From Methylotenera sp. L2L1 (GTDB taxonomy: Bacteria > Pseudomonadota > Gammaproteobacteria > Burkholderiales > Methylophilaceae), in contig NZ_JQMG01000001.1 in the NCBI RefSeq assembly GCF_000744605.1, positions 1,178,001-1,242,000 of the forward strand: DNA of 64,000 nt, read 5' to 3'. Of the stretch, positions 46,464-56,755 are shown piece by piece. Under the pieces are notes generated by a model. That model was not told the origin of the DNA and did not search any database. It saw only the letters and a list, made by a program, of their open reading frames with translations. The position numbers and the translations under genes are program-made. The number at the start of each line of letters is the position of its first letter. The first letter of the stretch is position 1.

Positions 46464-46892
46464 ATGTCTGAATTAATTCCAACAAAACCATATATGTTAC
46501 GTGCGCTTCATGAGTGGTGTATGGACAATAATTTAACGCCACATTTGATTGTTGCGGTGAATGCTCAAACGCGAGTGCCGATGGCATATGTGAAAGATGG
46601 TGAAATTGTTTTAAATGTTAATTACAGTGCAACAAAAGATTTGCACATGGATAATGATTCTGTGGTATTCTCTGCGCGCTTCGGTGGTGTGTCACAAAAT
46701 ATATATGTGCCAATGAGTGCTGTAAGAGGTATTTTTGCACGCGAAAATGGTCAAGGTATGTTTTTTGAGGCTGAATCAGAGCAAGAAGATGTAGAAATTT
46801 CAGCGGGTGTTGTTGAAGAAAATGCAAAACCCATTGAAAATAAAGAAGATTTAATAAAAAGTAAAAAACCTGTATTAAAAATCGTAAAATAA
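46464..46892 (+). CDS. sspB: ClpXP protease specificity-enhancing factor SspB
   Basis: SspB is the adaptor that delivers ssrA-tagged proteins from stalled ribosomes to ClpXP. The 142 residues contain an N-terminal substrate-binding domain (LIPTKPYMLRALHEWC, ARFGGVSQNIYVPMSAV). An acidic linker follows, with a short basic C-terminal peptide (KSKKPVLKIVK) matching the ClpX-binding tail of SspB. Confidence 0.95.
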   Translation: MSELIPTKPYMLRALHEWCMDNNLTPHLIVAVNAQTRVPMAYVKDGEIVLNVNYSATKDLHMDNDSVVFSARFGGVSQNIYVPMSAVRGIFARENGQGMFFEAESEQEDVEISAGVVEENAKPIENKEDLIKSKKPVLKIVK

Positions 46893-46893
46893 C

Positions 46894-46921
46894 TTAACAT
46901 TTTTCGAAAATTGCGTATAAT
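46894..46921 (+). promoter_or_regulatory. Promoter of the tRNA cluster
   Basis: TTAACA (46894-46899), a 16-base spacer and a consensus TATAAT (46916-46921) end 18 bases before the first tRNA, a layout typical of a strong stable-RNA promoter. Confidence 0.75.
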
Positions 46922-46938
46922 ACGCATCTCACGAAAAC

Positions 46939-47014
46939 GCCGGGTTAGCTCAGTTGGTAGAGCAGCGCACTTGTAATGCGAAGGTCATCAGTTCGATTCC
47001 GATACCCGGCACCA
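46939..47014 (+). tRNA. tRNA-Thr (anticodon TGT)
   Basis: The cloverleaf closes with acceptor arms GCCGGGT and ACCCGGC, then ACCA encoded in the DNA. The anticodon loop reads CTTGTAA, giving TGT. The T-arm GTTCGATTC is normal. First of four tRNAs upstream of tuf. Confidence 0.97.
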
Positions 47015-47086
47015 GAATTCTTAGCAAATTCCCTTTTATACATTTGACAGCAAGTCAAATTTTCAGCATAATCGCGGGTTCGGTGA

Positions 47087-47171
47087 GGAGGGGTGGCCGA
47101 GTGGTTAAAGGCGACGGACTGTAAATCCGTTCTCTCAGAGTACGAAGGTTCGAATCCTTCCCCCTCCACCA
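47087..47171 (+). tRNA. tRNA-Tyr (anticodon GTA)
   Basis: Acceptor GGAGGGG pairs with CCCCTCC, followed by encoded ACCA. The anticodon loop CTGTAAA gives GTA. The 85-base length and long variable arm fit bacterial tRNA-Tyr. Confidence 0.97.
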
Positions 47172-47231
47172 GTTTGTAAAACATATAGTAAGTTGCGGTA
47201 ATTTGAGCTTGTTGGCGTTAGTAACATGTAC

Positions 47232-47307
47232 GCGGGTGTAGCTCAGTTGGTAGAGCACTTGCCTTCCAAGCAAGATGTCGCGAGTTCGAACCTCGTCGCC
47301 CGCTCCA
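47232..47307 (+). tRNA. tRNA-Gly (anticodon TCC)
   Basis: Acceptor GCGGGTG pairs with CGCCCGC with one G-T type mismatch, followed by TCCA. The anticodon loop CTTCCAA gives TCC. Confidence 0.97.
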
Positions 47308-47332
47308 TCAGTTGGCTGTCGCGGATTGAAGC

Positions 47333-47407
<75 letters not shown>

Positions 47408-47520
47408 TAAAGCTTGTGTGCTAATTGATGGCAAGTTGCTGTGGCGGTTAGAAGTTGTTAATAAAGTGTGCTTGATGATACGTAGCCGTTTGGTGAAATG
47501 TTGGGCATGATGATTTGAAC

Positions 47521-47546
47521 AAGTTTTATTAATTCTAATAAAACTT
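47521..47546 (+). promoter_or_regulatory. Perfect hairpin in the tuf leader
   Basis: An 11-base perfect inverted repeat AAGTTTTATTA / TAATAAAACTT with a 4-base loop lies 35 bases before the tuf start. It is AT-only except for one G-C pair and lacks a clean U-tract. It could mark tRNA 3' processing or tuf mRNA 5' stability. Confidence 0.45.
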
Positions 47547-47579
47547 ATGGTTAATAAAATATTGTAAAGGACTGAAGCA

Positions 47580-48770
47580 ATGGCAAAAGGTAAATTTGAG
47601 CGGACCAAGCCGCACGTTAACGTAGGCACGATTGGCCACGTTGACCATGGTAAGACAACACTAACAGCAGCGATCACCACTGTATTGACAAAGAAATACG
47701 GCGGCGAAGCAAAAGCGTACGACCAAATTGACGCAGCACCAGAAGAAAAAGCACGTGGTATTACTATTAATACTGCACACGTTGAGTACGAGACAGCATC
47801 ACGTCACTACGCGCACGTAGACTGCCCAGGCCATGCTGACTATGTTAAAAACATGATTACCGGTGCAGCACAAATGGACGGCGCGATCCTAGTATGTTCA
47901 GCAGCTGACGGTCCTATGCCACAAACACGTGAGCACATCCTGTTAGCACGTCAAGTTGGCGTACCATACATCGTCGTATTCCTAAACAAAGCAGACATGG
48001 TAGATGATCCTGAATTGTTAGAGTTAGTTGAAATGGAAGTGCGTGATCTATTAAGCAAATACGACTTCCCAGGCGACGACACACCAATCATCAAAGGCTC
48101 AGCAAAACTAGCCCTTGAAGGTGACCAATCAGAAATCGGCGAGCCAGCAATCTTCCGCTTAGCAGAAGCATTAGACAGCTACATTCCAATGCCAGAGCGC
48201 GCAATCGACGGCACATTCCTAATGCCAGTAGAAGATGTATTCTCTATCTCAGGCCGTGGTACTGTAGTAACTGGTCGTATCGAGCGCGGTATTGTTAAAG
48301 TGGGTGACGAGATCGAAATCGTAGGTATCAAAGACACACTAAAAACAACATGTACAGGCGTTGAAATGTTCCGCAAACTGCTAGACCAAGGTCAAGCAGG
48401 CGACAACGTAGGCGTATTGCTACGTGGTACAAAACGTGAAGAAGTGGAACGTGGTCAAGTATTGTCAAAAGCTGGCTCTATCAAACCACACACCAAATTC
48501 ACAGCAGAAATCTACGTGTTAGGTAAAGATGAAGGTGGTCGTCACACACCATTCTTTCAAGGTTACCGTCCACAATTCTACTTCCGTACTACAGACGTAA
48601 CTGGTGCAGTTGAATTGCCAGAAGGTACAGAAATGGTGATGCCAGGCGACAACGTATCAATCACTGTTACATTGATTGCCCCAATCGCGATGGAAGAAGG
48701 CTTACGCTTCGCTATTCGTGAAGGTGGTCGTACTGTTGGTGCTGGTGTTGTAGCTAAGATTATCGAGTAA
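47580..48770 (+). CDS. tuf: Elongation factor Tu
   Basis: EF-Tu is the GTPase that delivers aminoacyl-tRNA to the ribosome. The 396 residues have G1 GHVDHGKTT (near 19), the effector region [10 protein letters not shown]3 DCPGH, G4 NKAD and the downstream domains. Codon choice is strongly biased, as expected for a very abundant protein. AAAGGA lies upstream of the ATG. It sits between the tRNA cluster and tRNA-Trp. Many betaproteobacteria have a second tuf in the str operon, which could not be checked because the window ends inside fusA. Confidence 0.98.
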   Translation: MAKGKFERTKPHVNVGTIGHVDHGKTTLTAAITTVLTKKYGGEAKAYDQIDAAPEEKARGITINTAHVEYETASRHYAHVDCPGHADYVKNMITGAAQMDGAILVCSAADGPMPQTREHILLARQVGVPYIVVFLNKADMVDDPELLELVEMEVRDLLSKYDFPGDDTPIIKGSAKLALEGDQSEIGEPAIFRLAEALDSYIPMPERAIDGTFLMPVEDVFSISGRGTVVTGRIERGIVKVGDEIEIVGIKDTLKTTCTGVEMFRKLLDQGQAGDNVGVLLRGTKREEVERGQVLSKAGSIKPHTKFTAEIYVLGKDEGGRHTPFFQGYRPQFYFRTTDVTGAVELPEGTEMVMPGDNVSITVTLIAPIAMEEGLRFAIREGGRTVGAGVVAKIIE

Positions 48771-48834
48771 GATAGTTTAGTCTAAGAGCTGTGCAAACAA
48801 CCCTGCGCAGTTCTTATTGAAAAGTTTTAAGTAC

Positions 48835-48910
48835 AGGCCAATAGCTCAATTGGTAGAGTATCGGTCTCCAAAACCGAGGGTTGGGGGTTCGAGACCCTCT
48901 TGGCCTGCCA
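48835..48910 (+). tRNA. tRNA-Trp (anticodon CCA)
   Basis: Acceptor AGGCCAA pairs with TTGGCCT, followed by GCCA. The anticodon loop CTCCAAA gives CCA. It lies between tuf and secE as in many proteobacteria. Confidence 0.97.
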
Positions 48911-48938
48911 AATTTATAGTATGGATTTATTAATCTGC

Positions 48939-48974
48939 CGAATAACTAGAAATATTCATATTTCTAGTTATTCG
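48939..48974 (+). terminator. Perfect 17-base-pair palindrome between tRNA-Trp and secE
   Basis: The left arm CGAATAACTAGAAATAT and right arm ATATTTCTAGTTATTCG are perfectly complementary with a 2-base loop. No U-run follows, so it is not a classic intrinsic terminator. Processing signal, attenuator or protein-binding site are all possible. Confidence 0.5.
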
Positions 48975-49035
48975 CGTTAGTAAGACCTGAAGTTATTTTA
49001 GTCACCATTAAGTAAGTTCTTAAATTAAGACAATT

Positions 49036-49383
49036 ATGCTCAATAAAATTAAGTTGCTATTGGCTATTCTGTTGCTAGTAGCAGGGATTGCCGGTTTTTA
49101 CCTTTTAGCAGATAAGCCTACAGTAGTGCGTATATTGGCTGTGCTTGCTGGTTTGGCGGCTTCTGTTGCTGTGCTTTGGACTACACCTATCGGACAACAA
49201 TCTTTCAGCTTTATTGGTGAAGCAGTTGCTGAGTCACGTAAAGTGGTTTGGCCTACACGTAAAGAAACAATACAAACTACATTGGTAGTCTTTGCATTGG
49301 TGGTTGTAATGGCTGCATTTCTGGCGGTAGTTGATATCGGATTTGCTTTTATGGTTAAGTGGTTACTAGGACGGGGCGCGTAA
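49036..49383 (+). CDS. secE: Preprotein translocase subunit SecE
   Basis: SecE is the essential membrane subunit of the SecYEG channel. The 115-residue three-helix form carries the conserved amphipathic stretch [18 protein letters not shown] near residue 66-83 and a final helix. Its stop codon overlaps the nusG start (TAATG). Confidence 0.96.
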   Translation: MLNKIKLLLAILLLVAGIAGFYLLADKPTVVRILAVLAGLAASVAVLWTTPIGQQSFSFIGEAVAESRKVVWPTRKETIQTTLVVFALVVVMAAFLAVVDIGFAFMVKWLLGRGA

Positions 49384-49919
49384 TGAGTATGAAATGGTAC
49401 GCGGTGCAAGCTTTTTCAGGTTTTGAAAAATCAGTGCAAAAAGGTATTGAAGAGCGCGTTGTGCGTTCAGGTCTGCAAGATCAGTTTGGTCAAATTTTAG
49501 TCCCTATCGAAGAGGTGATTGAGATGAAGGCTGGCCAAAAGACTATCTCTGAGCGCAAGCTTTACCCGGGCTATGTGTTGGTTCAGATGAATATGACAGA
49601 TGACACTTGGCACTTGGTGAAAAGTACTCCACGTGTAACTGCGTTTATTGGTGGCAGTGCGCAAAAGCCAACACCAATTAAAGATAAAGAAGTCGATATC
49701 ATCTTGCAACGTATTGATGATAGTAAAAGTAATCCTACACAAAAACTCACCTTTGAAAAAGGCGAGTCAGTTCGTATTACTGATGGTCCGTTTAAAGACT
49801 TTTCTGGCAATGTTGAGGAAATTAACTACGAGAAAAGCAAGTTGCGTGTTTCTGTGGTTATTTTTGGTCGTTCTACACCAGTTGAGTTGGAATTCAGTCA
49901 GGTAGAAAAAGAAGTTTAG
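49383..49919 (+). CDS. nusG: Transcription termination/antitermination factor NusG
   Basis: NusG binds RNA polymerase and couples it to the ribosome or Rho. I chose the ATG at 49383, overlapping the secE stop by one base (178 residues). The ATG two codons later (MKWYAVQAF) is an equally good alternative. The N-terminal NGN domain ends near residue 115. The KOW domain contains [19 protein letters not shown]. Confidence 0.96.
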   Translation: MSMKWYAVQAFSGFEKSVQKGIEERVVRSGLQDQFGQILVPIEEVIEMKAGQKTISERKLYPGYVLVQMNMTDDTWHLVKSTPRVTAFIGGSAQKPTPIKDKEVDIILQRIDDSKSNPTQKLTFEKGESVRITDGPFKDFSGNVEEINYEKSKLRVSVVIFGRSTPVELEFSQVEKEV

Positions 49920-49995
49920 TAGTAAGTAGTTGTTTTTATTAACGGGGAGCTTTGATTTAGTTTGAGGCGTTAGTACCCATATTAGGAGTAATAGC

Positions 49996-50427
49996 ATGGC
50001 AAAGAAAGTTATTGGCTATATCAAGCTGCAGATTCCTGCAGGTAAAGCTAATCCAAGTCCACCAGTAGGTCCAGCATTGGGTCAACGTGGTTTGAATATC
50101 ATGGAATTCTGTAAAGCGTTTAACGCTGCAACACAAGGTGTTGAGCCAGGATTGCCAATCCCAGTAGTGATTACAGCGTTTGCTGATAAGAGCTTCACCT
50201 TCGTGATGAAATCTCCTCCAGCAACTATTTTGATTAAAAAAGCAGCTGGTATTACTAAAGGTTCACCACGTCCACATACTGATAAAGTTGGCAAAATCAC
50301 TCGTGCGCAAGCTGAAGATATTGTGAAAACTAAACAAGCTGACTTGTCTGCTGCTGATATGGATGCTGCAGTTCGCACTATCGCTGGTAGCGCACGTAGT
50401 ATGGGTATTGAAGTGGAGGGTGTATAA
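49996..50427 (+). CDS. rplK: 50S ribosomal protein L11
   Basis: This is a GTPase-associated-centre protein of the large subunit, 143 residues, with the N-terminal [30 protein letters not shown] and C-terminal RNA-binding domain ([14 protein letters not shown] ending, here [12 protein letters not shown]). It is followed one base later by rplA. Confidence 0.98.
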   Translation: MAKKVIGYIKLQIPAGKANPSPPVGPALGQRGLNIMEFCKAFNAATQGVEPGLPIPVVITAFADKSFTFVMKSPPATILIKKAAGITKGSPRPHTDKVGKITRAQAEDIVKTKQADLSAADMDAAVRTIAGSARSMGIEVEGV

Positions 50428-50428
50428 C

Positions 50429-51115
50429 ATGGCTAAAAGAATTAACGCACTACGCGCAAAAGTAGACCGTAACAAGTTGTACCCTGTAACTGAAGGTTTA
50501 ACTTTAGTTAAAGAAAACGCAACTGCAAAATTTAACGAATCTGTAGATGCAGTGATCAATTTAGGTATTGATGCACGTAAATCTGACCAATTAGTACGTG
50601 GTGCTATCGTGTTGCCTAACGGTACAGGTAAAACAACGCGTGTTGCTGTGTTTGCACAAGGTGCACAAGCTGAGGCGGCTAAAGCTGCTGGCGCAGACAT
50701 CGTTGGTTTCGAAGATTTGGCTGAGCAAGTTAAAGCTGGCGTAATGGACTTTGACGTTGTGATCGCTACCCCTGATGCAATGCGTATCGTTGGTGCTTTA
50801 GGTCAAGTATTAGGCCCACGTGGTTTGATGCCAAACCCAAAAGTGGGTACTGTGACGCCTGATGCAGCTACTGCAGTAAAAAATGCTAAAGCAGGTCAAG
50901 TGCAATACCGTACAGACAAAGGCGGTATCGTTCATTGCACAATCGGTCGTGCATCTTTCACAGTTGAGCAATTGCAAGGTAACTTGGCAGCGTTGGTTGA
51001 TGCTTTGAATAAAGCTAAACCAGCAGCAAGTAAAGGTGTTTACCTGAAAAAATTATCTGTATCTAGTACGATGGGTGCAGGTGTACGTGTTGATCAAGCA
51101 AGTTTGGTTGCTTAA
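50429..51115 (+). CDS. rplA: 50S ribosomal protein L1
   Basis: L1 is the stalk protein and, in enterics, the autogenous repressor of the L11 operon. I chose the ATG at 50429 ([11 protein letters not shown], 228 residues). An upstream in-frame start inside rplK is not credible. The signature [16 protein letters not shown] is near residue 130. Confidence 0.97.
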   Translation: MAKRINALRAKVDRNKLYPVTEGLTLVKENATAKFNESVDAVINLGIDARKSDQLVRGAIVLPNGTGKTTRVAVFAQGAQAEAAKAAGADIVGFEDLAEQVKAGVMDFDVVIATPDAMRIVGALGQVLGPRGLMPNPKVGTVTPDAATAVKNAKAGQVQYRTDKGGIVHCTIGRASFTVEQLQGNLAALVDALNKAKPAASKGVYLKKLSVSSTMGAGVRVDQASLVA

Positions 51116-51123
51116 TTAGAATA

Positions 51124-51152
51124 ATGAGTGGGGTAAGTTTAACCTCACTCAT
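51124..51152 (+). terminator. Hairpin after rplA
   Basis: ATGAGTG-G-GGT pairs with ACC-T-CACTCAT around a short loop. It separates the L11-L1 pair from the L10 leader but lacks a U-run, so termination may be partial. Confidence 0.45.
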
Positions 51153-51214
51153 ATAGTGCTTTGGGCTCATTGTCGGCATAACTAAGGTTATGCAGATATG
51201 AGGTTATCAAAGAC

Positions 51215-51299
51215 CGTAGGTGTCGTTCCGATTTAATGTGATATTTATGCAGGTCTTAAAACTTTGGTTTTAAAGGTTGTAATAAATATCATGCCTACG
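51215..51299 (+). ncRNA. Ribosomal protein L10 leader (rplJ leader RNA)
   Basis: The 316-base gap before rplJ folds into a three-tier stem: CGTAGG (51215-51220) with CCTACG (51294-51299), TGATATTTAT (51239-51248) with ATAAATATCA (51282-51291), and TTAAAAC (51256-51262) with GTTTTAA (51267-51273). A smaller CAGG/CCTG hairpin follows near 51320. This position and shape match the known L10 leader, which binds L10-L7/L12 to control its own operon. The match was made by eye. Confidence 0.72.
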
Positions 51300-51431
51300 C
51301 AGATGGCGCATCCCTAAAACAGGTTAATTCCTGATAAAAGGTCGCCGTAAAAGTGGTTTTTATAATATTAATTATAAGAGCTGATTCTGCTTTAGAAATA
51401 AAGCGGAGATTTTAACGGAAGGAGAAAGACC

Positions 51432-51923
51432 TTGAGTCTAAATCTTACAGAGAAAAAAGCGGTTGTTGCTGAAGTAAGTGCACAAGTTGCACAAGCACAA
51501 GCGATTGTTCTTGCTGAATACCGTGGTATGGGCGTAGCCAATATGACGGTTTTGCGTGCAGATGCCAGAAAATCAGGCGTGTACTTACGCGTGTTGAAAA
51601 ACACGTTGGTACGTCGTGCGGTTGAAGGTACACCATTTGCAGCATTAGCAAACGAAATGGTTGGTCCGTTGGTGTTCGGCATTTCTGCTGATCCAGTAGC
51701 GGCAGCTAAAGTACTGAACAATTTTGCTAAAACTAACGACAAGTTCGTTATTAAAGCAGGTGCGGTGCCAAATCAATTGATGGATGTTGCTGGTGTTCAG
51801 GCGTTGGCATCTACATTAAGTCGTGAAGAGTTACTTGCTAAATTTGCACGTACGCTTAACGAAGTGCCTACTAAGTTCGCTCGTGCGATCGCGGCTATCC
51901 GTGACGCTAAAGAAGCAGCTTAA
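51432..51923 (+). CDS. rplJ: 50S ribosomal protein L10
   Basis: L10 is the base of the L7/L12 stalk. The 163 residues begin at a TTG with GGAAGGAG upstream ([14 protein letters not shown]). The N-terminal rRNA-binding domain contains [20 protein letters not shown], and the C-terminal helix binds L12 dimers. It probably represses its own translation through the upstream leader. Confidence 0.96.
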   Translation: MSLNLTEKKAVVAEVSAQVAQAQAIVLAEYRGMGVANMTVLRADARKSGVYLRVLKNTLVRRAVEGTPFAALANEMVGPLVFGISADPVAAAKVLNNFAKTNDKFVIKAGAVPNQLMDVAGVQALASTLSREELLAKFARTLNEVPTKFARAIAAIRDAKEAA

Positions 51924-51976
51924 TTCATCAGATCGCTTATTTAAAGCAACATTATTTTATTTTAGGAAATATTCAA

Positions 51977-52351
51977 ATGGCAATTTCAAATGCAGATATT
52001 TTAGAAGCAGTTGGTTCAATGTCAGTTTTAGACTTGACAGCTTTTATTAAAGAAATCGAAGAAAAATTTGGCGTATCAGCTGCAGCAGTTGCAGTAGCGT
52101 CAGCAGCAGGTGGTGCAGCTCCAGCTGCAGCAGCTGAGCAAACTGAGTTCAACGTTGTGCTTTTAGGCGCAGGCGAACAAAAAGTTGCTGTAATTAAAGC
52201 AGTTCGTGAATTGACAGGTTTAGGCTTGAAAGAAGCTAAAGACTTAGTTGATGGCGCACCTAAAGCAATTAAAGAAGGCGTTTCAAAAGCTGATGCTGAT
52301 GCAGCGTTGAAAAAATTGATCGAAGCTGGTGCAACTGGCGAAATCAAATAA
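51977..52351 (+). CDS. rplL: 50S ribosomal protein L7/L12
   Basis: This is a stalk protein that recruits translational GTPases. The 124 residues have an N-terminal dimerisation domain, an Ala-rich hinge (about 36-52) and a C-terminal domain with [22 protein letters not shown]. It lies 53 bases after rplJ and has a hairpin downstream before rpoB. Confidence 0.98.
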   Translation: MAISNADILEAVGSMSVLDLTAFIKEIEEKFGVSAAAVAVASAAGGAAPAAAAEQTEFNVVLLGAGEQKVAVIKAVRELTGLGLKEAKDLVDGAPKAIKEGVSKADADAALKKLIEAGATGEIK

Positions 52352-52374
52352 TACATCTTTAAGTGTATAAATTA

Positions 52375-52396
52375 GGCTGACGGGAGACCGTCAGCC
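52375..52396 (+). terminator. Hairpin (attenuator-like) between rplL and rpoB
   Basis: A perfect 9-base stem GGCTGACGG / CCGTCAGCC has a GAGA tetraloop. It is followed by TTCGCC rather than a long U-run. An attenuator or RNase III site here is known in enteric rplL-rpoB spacers, which lower rpoB expression relative to rplL. The same role here is inference. Confidence 0.6.
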
Positions 52397-52565
52397 TTCG
52401 CCATTTGTAATGGCATGTGATGTAACAAAATGTAATTTGTAGTGGCAATGCTGCAGTAAGCCTTCAGTTCAACAGTAACTGAGGTTAGAGGTGAAAATAC
52501 TTACGTAATGGATGTAGTGCAAAAAAGTATTTTAATTTCTGCCCTCAAAATATCTAGGAGATGCA

Positions 52566-55500
52566 ATGAGCTATTCCTTCACCGAAAAAAAACGCCTTCG
52601 TAAAAGTTTTGCCAAGCGAGAAAGCGTTCAAGAAATTCCCTATTTGCTGGCAATGCAATTAGAGTCATATGCTGCATTTTTGCAGTCTAATGTACCTGCT
52701 GATCAACGTACAGAATCAGGTCTGCAATCAACATTCAGTTCTGTTTTTCCTATCGTTAGTCACTCAGGTAACGCGCGTTTAGATTACGTGAGCTATCAAC
52801 TTGGCGCTGAGCCATTTGACGTTAAAGAATGTCAACAACGTGGTTTAACCTATGCTGCGCCTTTGCGTGTGCGCGTACGTTTAACTATTATGGACAAAGA
52901 AGCTTCTAAACCTACGGTTAAAGAAGTGAAAGAACAAGAAGTGTACATGGGCGAATTGCCTTTGATGACTGAAAATGGTTCATTTGTAATTAACGGTACT
53001 GAGCGCGTAATCGTGTCTCAATTGCACCGTAGCCCAGGCGTGTTCTTTGAGCATGACCGTGGTAAAACACATAGCTCAGGTAAATTATTATTCTCAGCTC
53101 GTATTATTCCTTACCGTGGTTCATGGTTAGACTTTGAGTTTGATCCAAAAGATTACTTGTATTTCCGTATTGACCGTCGTCGCAAAATGCCGGTAACGAT
53201 TTTGTTGAAGGCACTGGGTTACACGCCAGAGCAAATCATTTCAACATTCTATGATTTTGATACATTCCACATTGGTAAAACTGGTGTTGAATTTACAGTA
53301 GTACCTGAGCGTCTACGTGGTGAAGTGGCAAAATTTGATATCGTTGCTAAAGATGGTTCAGTCATTGTTGCTAAAGATAAGCGTATTACTGTTAAGCATA
53401 TCCGTGATATGGAAAAAGCTGGCGTTAGCGAAATCGCAGTGCCACAAGACTTCATTCTTGGCCGTGCTTTAGCAAACACCATTGTTGATCAAGAAACTGG
53501 TGAAGTTGTTGCAAACGCAAACGACGAAATCACTGAGTCTTTATTAGACAAATTGATTGATGCCAACATCCGTACTGTAAGCACATTGTATTCAAACGAT
53601 TTGGATCATGGTGACTACATTTCACAAACATTGCGTATTGATGAGATCCCTGACCAATATAGTGCACGCGTAGCTATCTACCGTATGATGCGTCCAGGCG
53701 AGCCACCAACTGAAGAATCGGTTGAAGCACTGTTCCAGGGTTTGTTCTTCAATGAAGACCGTTATGACTTATCACGCGTAGGTCGTATGAAATTTAACCG
53801 TCGTGCTTTCCCTGAAAAAGCGGAAGAACGCCAATCTAACTGGATTCGTAAGTTCTACGAAGCAGTGGGTGTTCAAGGTGACGAAGGTGCAAACATACTG
53901 TCTAATGATGACATCTTGGCAGTGATTGGTGTGTTGCTTGAGTTACGCAACGGTCGCGGCGAGATTGATGATATTGATCACTTAGGTAACCGTCGTATTC
54001 GTTCAGTGGGTGAGTTGGCAGAGAATCAATTCCGTACTGGTTTGGTTCGTGTTGAGCGCGCTGTTAAAGAACGTTTGTCACAAGCTGAATCTGACAACTT
54101 GATGCCGCATGATTTGATCAATGCGAAACCAGTTTCAAGTGCGATTCGTGAGTTCTTTGGCTCAAGCCAATTGTCACAATTTATGGACCAAACGAATCCG
54201 TTGTCTGAAATTACGAATAAACGCCGTATTTCAGCACTTGGCCCTGGTGGTTTGACACGTGAGCGTGCAGGTTTCGAAGTACGTGACGTACACTCAACGC
54301 ACTATGGTCGTGTTTGTCCGATCGAAACACCAGAGGGTCCAAACATTGGTTTGATCAACTCTTTAGCTTTATATGCACGTACCAATGAATATGGTTTCTT
54401 AGAAACACCATACCGTCGTGTTGAGGCTAATAAAGTATCAGACACGATTGATTATCTGTCTGCGATTGAAGAGAGTCAGTACATGATCGCGCAAGCGAAC
54501 ACTGATTTAGATACTAAAAACTTATTTGTGGATGATTTGATTTCATCACGTCATCACAACGAGTTTACAATGACACAACCAGAGCGCGTTCAATATATGG
54601 ACGTTGCGCCAGGTCAGATTGTTTCTGTGGCTGCATCATTGATTCCATTCTTGGAGCACGATGACGCGAACCGCGCATTGATGGGTGCAAACATGCAACG
54701 TCAAGCAGTGCCATGTCTACGTGCTGAAAAAGCCGTGGTAGGTACTGGTATTGAGCGTACAGTGGCAGTTGACTCTGGTACTGTAGTAACTGCACGCCGT
54801 GGTGGTTTGGTTGATTATGTGGATTCTGCACGTATTGTTATTCGTGTAAACGATGAAGAAGCGCAAGCTGGTGAAGTTGGTGTAGATATTTACAACTTAA
54901 CTAAATATACGCGTTCTAACCAAAATACGAACATTAATCAACGTCCTTTAGTTAAAGTCGGTGATAAATTATCACGCGGTGATGTGATTGCCGATGGTGC
55001 GTCAACAGATATGGGTGAGTTAGCACTTGGCCAAAACATGTTGGTAGGCTTTATGCCTTGGAATGGTTATAACTACGAAGACTCGATCTTAATTTCTGAG
55101 CGCGTAGTGGCTGATGATCGTTACACATCTATTCATATTGAAGAGTTGTCAGTGGTTGCACGTGATACAAAGCTTGGTGCAGAAGAAATCACACAAGATA
55201 TTTCAAACTTGAGTGAGCGCATGTTAGCGCGTCTGGATGAAGTAGGTATCATTCACATTGGCGCTGAAGTTGAAGCTGGTGACGTATTGGTTGGTAAAGT
55301 AACGCCTAAAGGCGAGACACAACTAACACCAGAAGAAAAATTGCTACGTGCGATTTTCGGTGAAAAAGCATCTGATGTTAAAGATACTTCATTACGCGTG
55401 CCTTCAGGCATGAGTGGTACAGTGATTGACGTGCAAGTGTTTACACGCGAAGGTATTGACCGTGATGCACGTGCACAACAAATTATTGATGACCAATTGG

Positions 55501-56738
55501 CACACTACAAGCAAGACTTGGCTGACCAAATGCGTATCGTGGAAGACGATGCATTCGGCCGTATCCGTCGCTTGATTGAAGGTAAAGTGGCTACTGGTGG
55601 TCCTAACAAGCTGAAAAAAGGCGAAGCGTTATCTGCTGAGTACTTAGAGTCTGTAGGCCGTTACGATTGGTTTGACATTCGCTTGTCAGACGAAGAAGCA
55701 GCGCGTCAGTTAGAGCAGTTGAAAGACAGCTTGTCACAAGCGCGTATTGAGTTTGATAATCGCTTTGAAGAGAAAAAACGTAAATTGACGCAAGGTGACG
55801 AATTGCCACCAGGCGTACAAAAAATGGTTAAGGTTTACTTGGCTGTTAAACGTCGTATCCAACCAGGCGATAAGATGGCGGGTCGTCACGGTAACAAGGG
55901 TGTGATCTCAAAAATCTGCCCAGTAGAAGATATGCCACACATGGCTGACGGTACACCATTGGATATCGTGTTGAACCCACTAGGCGTTCCTTCACGTATG
56001 AACATTGGTCAGATTTTGGAAGTGCACTTAGGTTGGGCTGCTAAAGGTTTAGGTTTACGTATAGAAGAAATGTTACGTGAAGAAACTAAAGTGGCTGATA
56101 TCCGTAAGTTCTTGGAAAAAATCTATAACGACAGCACGGGTAAGCATGAAGATATTAAATCTTTCACCGATGTTGAGATTTTAGATTTAGCGCAAAATCT
56201 TAAACAAGGTGTGCCATTTGCAACGCCAGTGTTTGATGGCGCAGCTGAGTCTGATATTAGAGCGATGCTTGATTTGGCGTTCCCAGATGATGATGCACGT
56301 ACTAAACAATTGCAGTTCCATGCAGGTAAAACACAGGTGACCTTGTTTGACGGCCGTACTGGCGACAGATTTGAGCGTCCTGTGACTGTAGGTTATATGC
56401 ACGTGCTGAAATTACATCACTTGGTTGATGACAAGATGCATGCTCGTTCTACAGGTCCTTATTCATTGGTCACACAACAACCATTGGGCGGTAAAGCACA
56501 ATTCGGTGGCCAGCGTTTTGGTGAGATGGAGGTTTGGGCGTTAGAAGCTTATGGTGCTTCATATACCTTGCAAGAAATGCTGACAGTGAAGTCTGATGAC
56601 GTTACTGGCCGTACCAAAGTGTATGAAAACATCGTTAAAGGCGAACACAAAATTGATGCGGGTATGCCTGAGTCATTTAACGTGTTAGTGAAAGAAATTC
56701 GTTCACTCGCTATCGACATCGACCTAGACCGCAACTAA
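52566..56738 (+). CDS. rpoB: RNA polymerase subunit beta
   Basis: This is the catalytic beta subunit, 1390 residues, slightly longer than the enteric 1342. The rifampicin region is intact and wild type in appearance: [23 protein letters not shown] with the Asp, Ser and His/Arg positions as expected. The C-terminal [23 protein letters not shown] is present. GGAGATGC precedes the ATG. It is followed by rpoC after 17 bases. Confidence 0.98.
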   Translation: MSYSFTEKKRLRKSFAKRESVQEIPYLLAMQLESYAAFLQSNVPADQRTESGLQSTFSSVFPIVSHSGNARLDYVSYQLGAEPFDVKECQQRGLTYAAPLRVRVRLTIMDKEASKPTVKEVKEQEVYMGELPLMTENGSFVINGTERVIVSQLHRSPGVFFEHDRGKTHSSGKLLFSARIIPYRGSWLDFEFDPKDYLYFRIDRRRKMPVTILLKALGYTPEQIISTFYDFDTFHIGKTGVEFTVVPERLRGEVAKFDIVAKDGSVIVAKDKRITVKHIRDMEKAGVSEIAVPQDFILGRALANTIVDQETGEVVANANDEITESLLDKLIDANIRTVSTLYSNDLDHGDYISQTLRIDEIPDQYSARVAIYRMMRPGEPPTEESVEALFQGLFFNEDRYDLSRVGRMKFNRRAFPEKAEERQSNWIRKFYEAVGVQGDEGANILSNDDILAVIGVLLELRNGRGEIDDIDHLGNRRIRSVGELAENQFRTGLVRVERAVKERLSQAESDNLMPHDLINAKPVSSAIREFFGSSQLSQFMDQTNPLSEITNKRRISALGPGGLTRERAGFEVRDVHSTHYGRVCPIETPEGPNIGLINSLALYARTNEYGFLETPYRRVEANKVSDTIDYLSAIEESQYMIAQANTDLDTKNLFVDDLISSRHHNEFTMTQPERVQYMDVAPGQIVSVAASLIPFLEHDDANRALMGANMQRQAVPCLRAEKAVVGTGIERTVAVDSGTVVTARRGGLVDYVDSARIVIRVNDEEAQAGEVGVDIYNLTKYTRSNQNTNINQRPLVKVGDKLSRGDVIADGASTDMGELALGQNMLVGFMPWNGYNYEDSILISERVVADDRYTSIHIEELSVVARDTKLGAEEITQDISNLSERMLARLDEVGIIHIGAEVEAGDVLVGKVTPKGETQLTPEEKLLRAIFGEKASDVKDTSLRVPSGMSGTVIDVQVFTREGIDRDARAQQIIDDQLAHYKQDLADQMRIVEDDAFGRIRRLIEGKVATGGPNKLKKGEALSAEYLESVGRYDWFDIRLSDEEAARQLEQLKDSLSQARIEFDNRFEEKKRKLTQGDELPPGVQKMVKVYLAVKRRIQPGDKMAGRHGNKGVISKICPVEDMPHMADGTPLDIVLNPLGVPSRMNIGQILEVHLGWAAKGLGLRIEEMLREETKVADIRKFLEKIYNDSTGKHEDIKSFTDVEILDLAQNLKQGVPFATPVFDGAAESDIRAMLDLAFPDDDARTKQLQFHAGKTQVTLFDGRTGDRFERPVTVGYMHVLKLHHLVDDKMHARSTGPYSLVTQQPLGGKAQFGGQRFGEMEVWALEAYGASYTLQEMLTVKSDDVTGRTKVYENIVKGEHKIDAGMPESFNVLVKEIRSLAIDIDLDRN

Positions 56739-56755
56739 TTCAGGAGAGAATTCAC

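Noticed and set aside
53000-54300. Rifampicin-resistance substitutions in rpoB
   Set aside because: The cluster around [16 protein letters not shown] reads as wild type.
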